Origin: Methylobacterium nodulans ORS 2060
GTDB taxonomy: Bacteria; Pseudomonadota; Alphaproteobacteria; Rhizobiales; Beijerinckiaceae
NCBI RefSeq assembly: GCF_000022085.1
Contig: NC_011894.1
Location: forward strand, 6,322,501 to 6,386,500
DNA: 64,000 nucleotides
Direction: 5' to 3'
The notes below the pieces were generated by a model, which was not told the origin of the DNA, did no database searches, and was given only the letters and a program-made list of their open reading frames with translations. Positions 8,991 to 20,000 of this stretch are shown piece by piece (the first letter of the stretch is position 1; each line of letters begins with the position of its first letter). The position numbers and the translations under genes are program-made.

Positions 8991-9407
8991 TCAGCGCCCC
9001 GCCGCGAGGCGGTCGATCTGACCCCGCATTTCATTGATGAGGCGGTTGCTGTCGCGCGCGACGTCTTCGAGCTCGCGCAGCGCCCCGGCGTGCGCGTCGA
9101 TCGTCTTCTCCACCCGCTCGTCCCGTGTGATCTGCTTGTCGAGGGCCGACCGCGCCCAGAGGTCCATGGTCTGGACGGTCGTGATCAAGGACTGCTGCGA
9201 TTGCTGGAGGACTGCCATCGTGTCCTTCAGGGCCGCCAAGACCCGGTTGGTCTCGGCGGTGGTCAGCAATGTTTCGCGCGCCTCCTTCAGCCGCTGCTCG
9301 GCCTCGGCGTCGCGTTTGCGTTGCAAGTAGCCGATGACGAGCAGCATGATGACCAGCAGGGCGCCTACGACGCCCTGCTCGGCGATCTTGGCCAGCGCGC
9401 CCTCCAC
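8991..9407 (-). CDS. Membrane-anchored coiled-coil protein, possible holin or spanin partner
   Basis: The 138-residue protein has one N-terminal membrane helix (about 13-29, VVGALLVIMLLVIGYLQ) followed by about 100 residues of charged helix. An anchor followed by a coiled coil resembles i-spanins, and also some class III holins, but no Rz1 lipoprotein is nested in the gene. It lies between the holin-like gene and the small coiled-coil gene, so a lysis role is inferred from position. Confidence 0.6.
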   Translation of the reverse strand: MEGALAKIAEQGVVGALLVIMLLVIGYLQRKRDAEAEQRLKEARETLLTTAETNRVLAALKDTMAVLQQSQQSLITTVQTMDLWARSALDKQITRDERVEKTIDAHAGALRELEDVARDSNRLINEMRGQIDRLAAGR

Positions 9408-9422
9408 GTCCGCGCCTCCGGC

Positions 9423-9989
9423 TCAGCGCCTCGCCACCACGGACGGGAGGATGGCATTGATCTGCGCGTCCTTCTGCTGGCTGGAGCGCGAGGAGCCGAG
9501 CCAAAAGGCGATGGCGGTGCCCAGCGCGAGGTTGGCCGCGCCGTAGGCTTGGCTCAAGAGCTGGTAGACGCGCTCGGGGATCTCGCCCTGGATGAAGTAG
9601 AGCGCGCTGGTCAGCAGCGCCCAGGCGGTGAGGATTGCCAGCGTGACGATCGCCGGCATCGCGGCGGTCCAGTGACTGGCCTGCGCCAGCCCGAGCTGCA
9701 TCTGGCGGGCATTGGCGAGGTCGCCGAGTTCGGCCACCTGGAGCTTGGCGGCGGCCTCGATTTCGGCGAGCTTGACCTGCGCGCCTGAGGGATCGGCCTG
9801 CACCGCCTGGCTGATCGCCTGCGGGGTGGCCGGCACGCCGAGGGCGGCGCCGATGGCGGCGGCTGCCGTCTTGCCGGCCGCCGCGCCGATGCCGCCACCG
9901 ATCGGCCCGCCGAGCGTGGTGCCGATCAGCGTGCCGAGAGAGGGCAGCCCGACCTGCGCGAGCTGCCCGGCGAGCTGAAGCCAATCCAT
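9423..9989 (-). CDS. Holin-like protein (glycine-zipper plus C-terminal helices)
   Basis: The 188-residue protein begins with a Gly/Ala-rich stretch (residues 14-50, LGGPIGGGIGAAAGKTAAAA) resembling glycine-zipper membrane segments. An amphipathic middle follows, then two hydrophobic helices (about 110-132 and 150-165) and a polar tail. This layout is common in phage holins of the 3TM type. It directly follows the endolysin gene in transcription order, which supports a pore-forming role in lysis. Assignment is by topology and place, not a named family motif. Confidence 0.6.
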   Translation of the reverse strand: MDWLQLAGQLAQVGLPSLGTLIGTTLGGPIGGGIGAAAGKTAAAAIGAALGVPATPQAISQAVQADPSGAQVKLAEIEAAAKLQVAELGDLANARQMQLGLAQASHWTAAMPAIVTLAILTAWALLTSALYFIQGEIPERVYQLLSQAYGAANLALGTAIAFWLGSSRSSQQKDAQINAILPSVVARR

Positions 9990-10090
9990 GGGAGGAGGTC
10001 TCCACCCCTCTCCGGTTTCCGAGAGGGGGCGTGCGCGCGGCGGGCCCGGCCGGCTCGGGGGGAACTACCGCAGATTTTGCGGCGGTTGGG

Positions 10091-10885
10091 TCAGGCGGCC
10101 TTGCCGCTGAACAGGCTCTTGAGCCATGCGCCCAGGCCGCCGGTCTGGACGGTGGCGGGCTTCGGCGACGCCTCCACCACGGGGCTGCCGATCGCGACGC
10201 TTTCGGGGAGGGGCGGCACACCGGGCTTCGGCGGGGCGACGGTCGCGAACCGGACCGGCAGCCCGCCGATGGCCAGGGCGGCGTCGAAGTCGTGCGCAAT
10301 CGTGGCGATCTCGCTGGCCCGGTCGGTCCCGTTCACGGTCCGGCGGGCGCCGACGTAATCGCACACGCCGTCGTGGATGAAGTCCTCCAGCGCCCGGCCG
10401 GTGAAGTCGCCCCGGTTCGAGAGGCCGCGCAGCAGCCCCTCCCAGAGGATCCGGGCGGACACTGCGGGGTCGAGGGCGAGGTCGGGGTTCTGGGCGAGCG
10501 GCAGGCCGAGCAGGGTCCCCATGGTGATGTAATTGCGCTCGTGGGTCAGCTGCACGTCGCCGCGCCCGTAGAACGACAGCCCCTTGGCGTTCGGCAGGGC
10601 GTAGTTCGACTTGATCTTGCCCTGCGCGTAGAGCTTCGCGACATGCGCGCGGGCCTCGGCGTCGGTTCTCGCGAAGCCCTCGCGGACCGGCATCATCCGG
10701 CCGCCGGTCTCCCACCGGCTGGTGGCCAGCCCGTAGGCGAGGTGCCGGCGATCGCCGGACCCGTAGAGGGTGAAGGCGGCCAGGAGGCGGTTGATTCCGT
10801 CCACCTGGCTCTGGGACATCGAGCCCGCGAAGACGGGCTGGCGCAGGGCGTCGAAGAACGCCCGCGCGTTCGGGAGCGCGGTCAT
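10091..10885 (-). CDS. GH19-type endolysin (chitinase-like muramidase)
   Basis: This 264-residue enzyme has the fold signatures of glycoside hydrolase family 19 phage lysins. LAYGLATSRWETGGRMMPV holds the likely catalytic Glu, followed by the block GLSFYGRGDVQLTHERNYI. Phage members cleave peptidoglycan glycan strands at the end of infection. The last 60 residues are Pro-rich and end in a short hydrophobic helix. No signal peptide is seen, so export would rely on the holin. ATG 10885 is chosen because GGAGA lies 8 bases upstream. Confidence 0.85.
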   Translation of the reverse strand: MTALPNARAFFDALRQPVFAGSMSQSQVDGINRLLAAFTLYGSGDRRHLAYGLATSRWETGGRMMPVREGFARTDAEARAHVAKLYAQGKIKSNYALPNAKGLSFYGRGDVQLTHERNYITMGTLLGLPLAQNPDLALDPAVSARILWEGLLRGLSNRGDFTGRALEDFIHDGVCDYVGARRTVNGTDRASEIATIAHDFDAALAIGGLPVRFATVAPPKPGVPPLPESVAIGSPVVEASPKPATVQTGGLGAWLKSLFSGKAA

Positions 10886-10928
10886 CAGCAATCTCCGATT
10901 GGGGGAAGGGTGCGCTGAAGCGGCGGGC

Positions 10929-11306
10929 TTAAGCGGCCGCGGCGCCGAGGCTCAGCGTGAGGCCGAAGCGGGCGAGGACGGCCAGGACGCCCGCCTCCGA
11001 GGTGGCCGCGTCGATCGCCACGTTGGTCGCCATGCGGGACAGCTCGGCCTGTGAGGACTGCTCGGCCATCCCAACGATGATCTGAGCCATCTCCGCCGGC
11101 GTGATGCCGCGGATGGAGGCCTCGCCCTCGATCAGCGCAGAGGGGATGCCGTTCAGGACGCCCCTGGCCTCCTGGTACTTCAGCACGTACATCGCGCGCA
11201 GCTGCGGATCGACCGGGTCGGCCTGCTGGACCTGCTGCACGAAGAAGTCAGCCACCTTCCGCTTGGCCGCTTCCTTGAGGACGGTGAGGTCGGGGCCGAG
11301 GATCAT
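10929..11306 (-). CDS. Phage protein of unknown function before the endolysin
   Basis: This 125-residue protein is mostly helical with no membrane segment; it is rich in Ala, Gln and Val. It overlaps the preceding gene by 4 bases and precedes the endolysin, where lambdoid phages often place tail-fibre assembly proteins. No family motif is recognised. Confidence 0.6.
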   Translation of the reverse strand: MILGPDLTVLKEAAKRKVADFFVQQVQQADPVDPQLRAMYVLKYQEARGVLNGIPSALIEGEASIRGITPAEMAQIIVGMAEQSSQAELSRMATNVAIDAATSEAGVLAVLARFGLTLSLGAAAA

Positions 11307-11761
11307 GCCGTCACCTCCAGCGTGATCTCCGCGCGCCGGGCGGGGAACGGCTCGATGGTCAGCGTGTAGCGGCCCGGGATCGTGAAGCCGATCGCCAGAT
11401 CCCCGCCCGGGTGTGAGAGGCTGCCGTTGTAGGGCCCCGCGTAGCGGACCGGGCCGGCCGGCACCGCGGCGATCGTGACCTCCTCGCCCGCGGTGGCCGT
11501 GAGACTCGCCGGCAGATCCAGCGCCGGGCGCTCGCGCAGCTCGGGCGCGTCGCCGGACAGGTCAACGTAATGCGTCGCCTGCTGGCCCTCTCCAGGCAGC
11601 ATCCGGTGCCCCTCAAGCCGGGCGATCTGGAGCACGCCGCCGGCCATGCGACCATGGACGGTAATCCGTCCGGTGTCGTCGTAGGCCACGTAGGAGACCT
11701 GCTCCACGAGGAGCGGGTTGGCGGCGTCCTCCACGCCGGCCGGAACGGGATCGGCGCTCAT
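11303..11761 (-). CDS. Tail-fibre-associated beta-rich protein, function unknown
   Basis: This 152-residue protein is rich in short beta strands. Its C-terminal 90 residues read like a small immunoglobulin-like module (ATAGEEVTIAAVPAGPVRYA, then a GRYTLTIEP strand). It starts inside the stop of the J-derived frame by a 4-base overlap. Such proteins downstream of a tail fibre are often fibre-tip or assembly components. No catalytic motif is seen. Confidence 0.6.
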   Translation of the reverse strand: MSADPVPAGVEDAANPLLVEQVSYVAYDDTGRITVHGRMAGGVLQIARLEGHRMLPGEGQQATHYVDLSGDAPELRERPALDLPASLTATAGEEVTIAAVPAGPVRYAGPYNGSLSHPGGDLAIGFTIPGRYTLTIEPFPARRAEITLEVTA

Positions 11762-13947
11762 CGCGACAGCTCCGTGACCTTCATGAACGTGGTGCCGCTG
11801 GCCCTGGCTGCATTGGAGTTGACCAGACGATACCAGTAGACGCCAGGATTTGCGACGGTAGCGACCGTCACGTAGCAGGTCGGTCCCATGTAGACCAAGT
11901 TATTTGTACTGTTTATGTGGTAGGCGCAGTTGCCCGCCAGGATATGAGGCCCGTCGCTCCGGTAGACGTCGAGCGCACCAATAGCGGTCCCGAGAGCATA
12001 GCCGTTCCCGCCCGTGCCGGAAAAATATATGCCGATCTCGACCCGGGTGTTGGGCTGCCGGATGTTGATCCAGCAGTAGATGTCGTCGCCCGCGCTCTGC
12101 CCCCACACCGTCTGCGTGATCGCGTTGTTGTTGACCTGGAGATTGTCGACAACCAAGTTGCCGATCTGGGCCGACTGCGAGATGAGCTGCCCGGTCGACA
12201 GCTCGTTGGCGGTGATGGTGTTGGCGGCAATCGAGCCGGCCTGGATCGAGCGGGCCCAGATGCCGCCGCCGTTGATCCCGGTCCCGTTGAGGAGGGCGTT
12301 GCCGGCGGCATCCCACATCGCGAGGCCCCAGCCGCCACTGTTGCCGATCAGGTCGCCGATGTAGCCCACCGCCACGCGCAGCGTGCCGTTGTTGTCGCGC
12401 GAGAACAGGCGCCCCCAGCCGCCCTCCGGACGGGCCTGGAGCACGAAGAAGTCGGAGCCCACCCGGATGTCCGCGGACGACATCATGCCGGTGCCGATCC
12501 GGTCGGCGGTCAGCGCTCCGACGCCGATGTGGGTGGCCGTGATCTGGTTCGCCGCGATGTGGTTGGACTGGATCGCGTTGGCCGCGATCTGGTTGGCCGT
12601 GATGGTGCCGGTGTTGATCCGGGTGCCGTCGATGATCGTGCCGCCCAGGAGCACGTTCAGCCCGGCGTAGCCGTCATAGGACGCCAGCAGCACCGTGTTC
12701 TTGTCGGCGAAGATGTCGGCCCAGTTGTTGGCCGCGGCGTTGAGCTGGTTGGGGGCGAACTTGTTCCACCAGACGTAGACGAAGGTAGCGCCACCGTTGG
12801 CAGTACCCGCCGGGACTTGGCTCGCCACGTTGTTTCCGGCGTCATCGATCCACAGGATGAAGCCCGCTGTCCACGAGATCGTCCGGGTGTTCTTGTCGAC
12901 CGAGAAGTCCAGCCCGACCGTGCGGACCCCGCGCAGCCCGACCTTCAGGCTGTTGACCGAGATCGAGTTGGCCTCGATGGCGCCGCCGTTGATCTTGGTG
13001 GTGTCTGAGCCCATCCAGCTCGTGAGCGACTGCCCGCCGCCGACCTGGATCTTGTCGGCGTAGATGCTGTTGCCCTGGATGTTGGAGCCCGTGATGGTCG
13101 AGCCGGCGATCTTGTCGCCGGTGATGGTGCCGCCCGCGATGCGGTCCGCCGTGATGGTGCCGGCCGTGATCTTGTTGGCATTCATGGTGCCGGTGGCGAT
13201 GGTGTCGCCCCAGATCACGGTCGAGGAGCCGGGCGCCCAGTCCGAATATTCGGCCTGATTGGGCTTGGCCTGCCCGAAGTAGAGGCCGCTCCAGAAGTTG
13301 TACGGGCCGTCCTCGCCCGTGAACTCCATGCGCAGGGTGACGGAGGCGAGACAGGCGGCGGCCGGTGCGGTCGCGAAGCAACCGACGCGGGTCCAGTCCT
13401 TCAAGCCGCCCGACGACATCACGCGGTCATTGGCGCTCGTCAGGGAGGTCGCGATCACCGTCCCGGCGCCGTCGAACCACGTCACATACATATACGCCTT
13501 CGAGCGGTGGGCGCTCACGTAGCCGGTCAGCTCGTAGCGCTTGCCGCCCACGACCGGCATCCGGCTGTCCCAGGTGCCGACCTGCGTGGGGATGCTCACG
13601 GCGACGTCCCAGAGGTAGCCGGCCGGCGGGCTGCCGACGCAGCTCACCTGGAGCGACTGCATGCCGATCGGCTGCCACGTGCCGCCCGACTGGTTGAGGC
13701 CGATGTAGGGCGCGTGGTTGTTGAGATCCCCGATGTTGCTGAAGTTGCTGTGGATGCCAGGGACGGTCTTGCCGGCGATGAAGTTGTCGCCGACCACGCC
13801 CGCCTTGAAGTCGGTGTTGTACAGAAGGTTGGTCGAGTTGAGACCGACCCCGATCTTGTCGGCCGAGATGGCGCCGCCCGCGATCTGATCCGCCTTGATC
13901 GCCCCGGTCGAGATCTGTCCAGCCGTGAGCCAATCCGCCGTGATCAT
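11758..13947 (-). CDS. Tail-tip J protein, C-terminal part beyond an amber codon
   Basis: These 729 residues are in the same frame as the large J gene upstream and are separated only by TAG at 14020-14022. They continue the same repeats: blocks like GAISADKIGVG and GTITADRIAGGTITGDKIAG alternate with carbohydrate-module-like segments. The bridge after the stop, IDGGSIVTNSINANRITAG, matches two internal J repeats after VTMIEGGNVRTNSL and LTTINGASIRTGS. This is therefore the receptor-binding end of J. ATG 13947 has no strong ribosome-binding site, so independent translation is doubtful. Confidence 0.75.
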   Translation of the reverse strand: MITADWLTAGQISTGAIKADQIAGGAISADKIGVGLNSTNLLYNTDFKAGVVGDNFIAGKTVPGIHSNFSNIGDLNNHAPYIGLNQSGGTWQPIGMQSLQVSCVGSPPAGYLWDVAVSIPTQVGTWDSRMPVVGGKRYELTGYVSAHRSKAYMYVTWFDGAGTVIATSLTSANDRVMSSGGLKDWTRVGCFATAPAAACLASVTLRMEFTGEDGPYNFWSGLYFGQAKPNQAEYSDWAPGSSTVIWGDTIATGTMNANKITAGTITADRIAGGTITGDKIAGSTITGSNIQGNSIYADKIQVGGGQSLTSWMGSDTTKINGGAIEANSISVNSLKVGLRGVRTVGLDFSVDKNTRTISWTAGFILWIDDAGNNVASQVPAGTANGGATFVYVWWNKFAPNQLNAAANNWADIFADKNTVLLASYDGYAGLNVLLGGTIIDGTRINTGTITANQIAANAIQSNHIAANQITATHIGVGALTADRIGTGMMSSADIRVGSDFFVLQARPEGGWGRLFSRDNNGTLRVAVGYIGDLIGNSGGWGLAMWDAAGNALLNGTGINGGGIWARSIQAGSIAANTITANELSTGQLISQSAQIGNLVVDNLQVNNNAITQTVWGQSAGDDIYCWINIRQPNTRVEIGIYFSGTGGNGYALGTAIGALDVYRSDGPHILAGNCAYHINSTNNLVYMGPTCYVTVATVANPGVYWYRLVNSNAARASGTTFMKVTELSR

Positions 13948-14019
13948 GGCGGCCGTGAGCGTGCCCGCGGTGATCCGGTTGGCGTTGATCGAGTTCGTGA
14001 CGATCGAGCCGCCGTCGAT

Positions 14020-17000
14020 CTAGGTGACCGCAGGCGGGACGTAGGGCGAGCACTCCGTCTGGTTCTGGTTCGCGCCGGCATACATGGTGCCGGTCACGAA
14101 GATGAAAGGGTCGGGCAAAACGAAGTTGATGGCCCGGTAGAGGACGAAGCAGGAGACCGCGTTGCCCGGCGCCTGTCCGATCCAGGTGAAGCGCGGAAAG
14201 TCGCGGATCGTCCCGCCCGTGTGAGCCCCCTGTGGGATCACCTGCCCACTGGTGTAGGCGAGGACGGTGCCGGCGCTGTCGCACCAGCCGATGTAGCACT
14301 GGACGTCGCAGCGGTGGGCGTTCGCGTAGGCGCTGAACTCGTACCAAGCGCCGCCCTGGACCGGATAGTTCTTCACGGCGCCGGTCGCCGGGTCCACCGT
14401 CTGGTGGACGAGATCGAACCATTGGCCCGCCGGACCGCCGCCATCGGACGGATGCGCGCCGATGCCGGTCATGCCCGAGGGCATCCAGGCATTGTCCACG
14501 AAGATGGAGACGCCCGCGCCCCAGGACGTGCCGCTGGACGCCCAGCCGCGCGTGCTCTGGTTGCCCTCCGAGTTGTAGGCGAAGTTGCCGGTCGAGATGG
14601 CGAGCTTGTAGCCGGTGATCGAGCCAGCCGCGAGGTTGCCCGTCGTGATGGTGAGGGCATCGATCTCGGAGCCGGTGATCTTCTTCGCCGCGATCAGCCC
14701 GGCCCGGACGCTATCGACGTTCAGCTCGTTAACCGTGATGGTGCCGGTGGCGATCTGACCCGCCGTGATCGACTTCGCGATGATCTTGTCGGCGGCAACC
14801 GAGCCGGTGCGGATCGAGGCGCCGTTGATGGTGGTGAGCCCGGCCGGCGAGAAGGGCGAGACCTCGGTCTGCCCCGCCACCGCAACTGCCAGCATCACGC
14901 CGCTGATGAAGCAGTAGGGCTCGGCCTGACCGGGATACCATGTGATGCCGTAGCGGACGTAGGGCCGGCAGTAGACCGCGCCGGCCGGGGCGACGACGAT
15001 CAGCTTCGAGCGGCCGAACTGCTCCCAGTCCGACATCGGGCTGTAGATGCTGCCGCCCCAGTTGACGATCTGGCTGCCCCAGGTCTCGCCGATGTAGGCT
15101 TGGTTGGCGTCGTACCAGACCAGCCCGACATAGCCCGTGCAGCGATGCGTCGAGAGGTAGGCCGAGACCTCGTAGGTCGTGCCGGCACGGCACGAGAACG
15201 GATAGAGGGTGCCGTCCGTCTCGACCCGGTTCAACCAGACCTGCCCGAACGAGCCCTGGTTGGTTGGGACCCCAGTGCCGTAGATCTTCATGGCCCGCAT
15301 GCCGGCCAGGCAATAGGTGTAGTCGACGCCGTTCTGGAGCAGGACGGCGCCGGTAATCTGGGAGCTGTCGATGCTCCAGCCCGCCGGATTGCCGGCGACG
15401 TTCAGGTTGCCCATGTCGCCGTTGATGGCGAGGTTCAGGCTGGCGACCGCGAGCTTCGAGGTGGTGACCGCGCCCGCGGCGAGGTTGGCGGCGGTGATCG
15501 TGAGCGCGTCGATCTCCGACCCGGTGATTTTTTGGGCCGCGATGATCCCCGCGCGCACGCTGGCCACGTCCAGCTCGGTGGCGGTGATGCTTCCACCCAG
15601 GATCTGAGCGGCGGTGATTGACTTCGAGACGATCCGGTCCGCGGCGAGCGAATTGGTGCGGACGTTGCCGCCCTCGATCATGGTGACGCCCGCGTCGGAA
15701 TACGGGCTCGGCTCGGTCTGCCCGGCAATGGCCTGGGCGAACATTAGCCCGCCGGCCATGCAGTAGGGCTGGGAGCCGAAGTTGTACCAGCGGACCCGGA
15801 TGTCCGCGAAGGCGGCGTTGGCCGGCGCGGTGGCGATCACCCAGGACCGGCCGACCCGGTCCCAATCCGTCAGCGGGCTGCCGGTGCCGAGGTTGACCGT
15901 GACAAGGCTGCCGGCGACTTCCGAGAGGTAGGCGCCGTTGGCGTCCCACCAGATGATCGACACGTAGGCGGTGCAGCGGTGCGCCGAGACGTAGGCCGAG
16001 AATTCGTAGGGCGCGCCGCCCGTGATCCGGATGAGCTGCCCGATCCCGGCCGCATCCGGGTTGCGGTAGACGATCTCGGAGACGCCGCTGGTCGGCTTGT
16101 TGCTGTCGTCGTAGTGGACGGAAAACACCCGCATCCCGGCCGGGGCATAGTCGGTGCGGACGCCCTCCACGATCGGGGTGATGCCCGTGCCGCCAGCCGA
16201 GCCCAGCCAGCCGGAGGTGCCCTGCTGGAGGCCGCCGTTGCTCGCGAGGTTCAGGCTCGCCACGGCGAGCTTCGAGGCCGTGACCGCCCACGCAGCGAGT
16301 TTGGCCGTCGAGACCGCGCCCGCATTGAGCTGGGGCGTGTCGATCGCGTTGTCCGCAATCTGGGTCCGGCCGATCTGCCCGGTCACCTTCGCGGCCGAGA
16401 GGCCGGCGATCTGGGTGTCCGAGATGGTGCCCGTGATCTTCGTCGCCGAGAGGCCGGCGAGCTGGCTGTCGACCACCTGTCCGATCAGCTTGCCGGCGCT
16501 GATGCCGGCGAGCTGGGCGTCTGACAGCGTCCCGGCGACCTTGGCGGCCGACAGGGCCGCGATCTGGGCGTCCGAGACCTGCCCGGTGATCTGCGTGGCG
16601 TCGAGGTTCGCGATCTGCGAGGCCACGACCTGCCCGATCAGCTTGCCGGCCGAGATCCCGGCGAGCTGGCTGTCGGAGAGGGTGCCGGCGATCTTCGTTG
16701 CGGCGAGGGACTGGATCTGCTCGGAGGTGAGGGTGCCGGCGATGTCGGTCGCCGCGACCGCCGCCGTCCAGGCGCCGTTGACCAGCCGATAGAGCTTGCC
16801 ATCCGTGGTCAAGAGGACGGTCTTCGGGCCGGTGTAGCCGGCGACCGCGGGCAGCGTCGAGACGATGCCGACCGGCTCGATGCCGTTCGCGAACTTGGTC
16901 GCGTCGATGATGCCCTGCTGCAGCTGCGCCGCCTGGAGGGCCGCCGTGGTGGCGGTGCCCGGCCCGACGAAGTCGCCGGGCGTGCCCGAGCTGTTGACCG

Positions 17001-20000
17001 GCCGGACCCAATACTTGCGGGTCTGGACGGTCAGCAGCGTGGTGTCGGTGAAGAAGCTCAGGGGCGCCGGCACCTTGGTGCCGAGCACCCGGTCCGAGCC
17101 GTCATCGAGGGCCCCGATCCACACCTCCACGTAGGCGAGATCGGGGTCGGCCGGGTTGGTCCAGCGCAGGTTCGCCGTCTCGAAGGCCGCCGTGACGGAA
17201 AAATTGGTGATCGCGCCGGGCTTGTTCAGGTTCTTGGCCGCGGTGATCGATACCAGGGCCGACCAGCCCGAGGGCGCGATGCCCTGGGCATTCACGGAGC
17301 GGACGCGGGCCGTGTAGAGCTGGCCCGGCTTGAGGTTGCGCCAGGTGAAGCGCGGCTGGCCCTTGTCGGAGCGGTCGCGGGTCCACGACGGGTTGGTGAT
17401 CCCGTCGCCCTCGGTTAGCTCGAATTCGTAGATCCCGAGATTATCGCTCGTGACCGCGTTCCAGGTGGCGTCGATGCGCGCGGTGGCGACGCCCGTGGCC
17501 GAGACCTCCAGAGCGGTCGAGAGGGCGAGCCCGGTCGGAATGTCGGGCGCCTGGGTGTCGAACAGCAGGTTGGTGGTGCGGATCTCGACCTGCGGCGAGA
17601 GGTTCAGCTCGGCCGGGTTCTTGCCGAAGCTGTCGTAGAAGGCGACCCGGACGTAATAGGTCGTCTCCGCCTCGGCCGGCAGCAGCGTAAAGCCCGTGGG
17701 GGGCAGATCGGCCGTCGGGGCCGTGGTCAGCGGGTTGAAGCCGTTGGTCTTGCTGAGCCAGACCAGCACGCCCGCCAGATCGGGGTCGGCCGGCGGGGTC
17801 ATCCAGACGCCGATCGACTCCGTCGTCCAGGTGAGGGTCGGGACGACCATGGCGGGCGCCGGATTGGACACGACCAGCACCGCCGGCTGGCTCTCGCGGC
17901 CGATCGCGTCGCGCGCCGCCACCGAGACCTTGAACCGGCGGCGCGGGCCGCCCTCGTTGACGTTCTCGTCGTAGTCGTAGGTCGCCTGGGCGGCGTTGAT
18001 GATCTCCTGATGCAGGAAGGCATCGGTGTCCGCGTCGAAGACCCGGAAGGCGAACTCGACCTTGTAGGGCGTCACATCCGCCGGCCACGTCACGCCCCAC
18101 TCCAGGGTGCAGCTCCGCCCCGTGAAGACGCTGCCGCCGCCCTTGACCTGCAGGCCGGTGACGGTGGGCCCGGACTGCGCCTCCCAGCCCTGGACCGTGT
18201 AGGTGATCTGAGCGGCGTCCGAGAGGCGCCCGTTCAGGCCCTCGGCCTGGACGACGAAGGTCCACTCGCCGGTCGCCGCGTCGAGGAATTCCACCGAGGT
18301 GGAGCTCGTCTTGGGCAGCGTCACCAGGGAGCCATTCGGCTTCACCGCGGTGACGTAATACGCGATCGAATTGAACGGCTGGCCGGCGGTCCACGACAGC
18401 AGCAGCGCCTGCCGCGGCAGCCCGTTCTCGAAGTAGGTCGACTCGCGGACCGTCAGGTTGTCCGGCGGCAGGACGATGTCGGGGAATTCGGAGATGCGGA
18501 GCGGCTCGAAGGCCGCGCCGTCGTCCACCGCCGCATAGATCGAGGGCTCGTGCTGGAGCGCCTGCACCTCGTAGATGTGCGGCTCGACCTCCTTGATCCC
18601 GACGATGCGAAAGAGCTGCGGGACGATCTCGCCCGTGATCTGCCAGACCGCGCCCGGCTGGGCGTCCTGGGTGAAGGGCTCGGTGTGCGCGATGGTGCGC
18701 CCGGCCGCGTCCGTCGAGACGCTGTAAAGGGCGCGCTCCTCCACGCTGCCGTCCGGCAGCTGCATGGACAGCGTGTAGGAGACGCCGGCCTTGATCTCCA
18801 CGGCCCGGTCAAGGGGGATATCGGTCCAGTTCGCCCCGGCCAGCACGCGCCCGCCGACGTCGATGTTGGAGATCTGCGGGTCGGTGATGGCGATGATGTC
18901 GCCGGGGCGCCGCACGGCATGATCGAGGCCCGCCCGGTAGGTCACCGTCTGGGTCGCGTACTGCTCGACCAGCAGGCGCCACAGGCCCTCGCGGTGGGCT
19001 TGGCCCCGGCTGGTGCAGCCGAGGAGGTCGATCTTGGTCGGGTTGTAGCCGTAGCGGGCGACGCCCTCGTTGTGCTCGACCACCTCGATCTGCGGCTTGT
19101 AGAGGTCGTCGGGATCGTTCCAGGTGACGAGCGCGACGGTGTGCCGGGCCTTGCGCGCCGAGGACGAGTAGGTGATCAGCCCGTCGATCACGTTGGCCGG
19201 GGTGACCAGCGCGCGCACGTCGTCCGGCCGGTCCTGGGTGGCCGTGACGGAGCCCGAGGACCAGAAGGCCATGCCGCGCCAGATCGCGCTGATCTGCTGC
19301 AGCAGGTCGAACGCCTCCGCGAGCTGGGTGATCTGGGCATTGAACCGGAAGCGCGGCTCCTGGCCGCCCTTGCCGTCCGAGACCAGCACGTCGCAGTAGG
19401 CGCCGATCTGGTACAGCGTCCACTTATCGATCGCGGCGATGTCGATAAATTCGCCCAACCCGTAGCGGTCGTTCCAGAGCAGATCGTGGAAGACCCAGGC
19501 CGGGTTGTCGGTCCAGTCCTCCTTGAAGGTGCCGTCCCAGATGCCCGTGTAGGTGCGCGCCACCGGGTCGTAGTTCGACGGCACCTTCACCAGCAGGCCG
19601 TCGACCAGATAGGTCCGGGCCGGCACGGACGCGCCGAACTGGCTCGCATCCGCGGTCAGGCCGCAGAGCGCCGAGTGCGGGTAGCTGAACTTCGCGTCCT
19701 GGATCGCGGTCAGCGTGTAGAAGATCAGGTCGCTCTGGCTGGTCCACTTGTCCTGGCTGTTGTTGAAGTCGTCGGTGTCCGGGGTGAGGCGCGTCACCCG
19801 CACCTGCCAGGGCGGCGAGGAGCCGGCCGGATTGCGCGGCAGGTCGATCTCGTAGGACACGAAGTAGGGCGAGGTGTTCTTGCCGGTGATGGTGATGTCA
19901 CCGAGCTGGTTCACCCACGGCCCGCCCGAATAGCGCGCCTCGATCCGGAAGCTGACGTTGTTCTGGCGGACCGAACCGTCGTTTTTCGCCAGAAAGAGCG

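Noticed and set aside
15000..17000. Periodic repeats that could suggest a CRISPR array
   Set aside because: The repeats are coding (GxI-x-A-x-xI fibre repeats of J), vary between copies and lack constant spacers.
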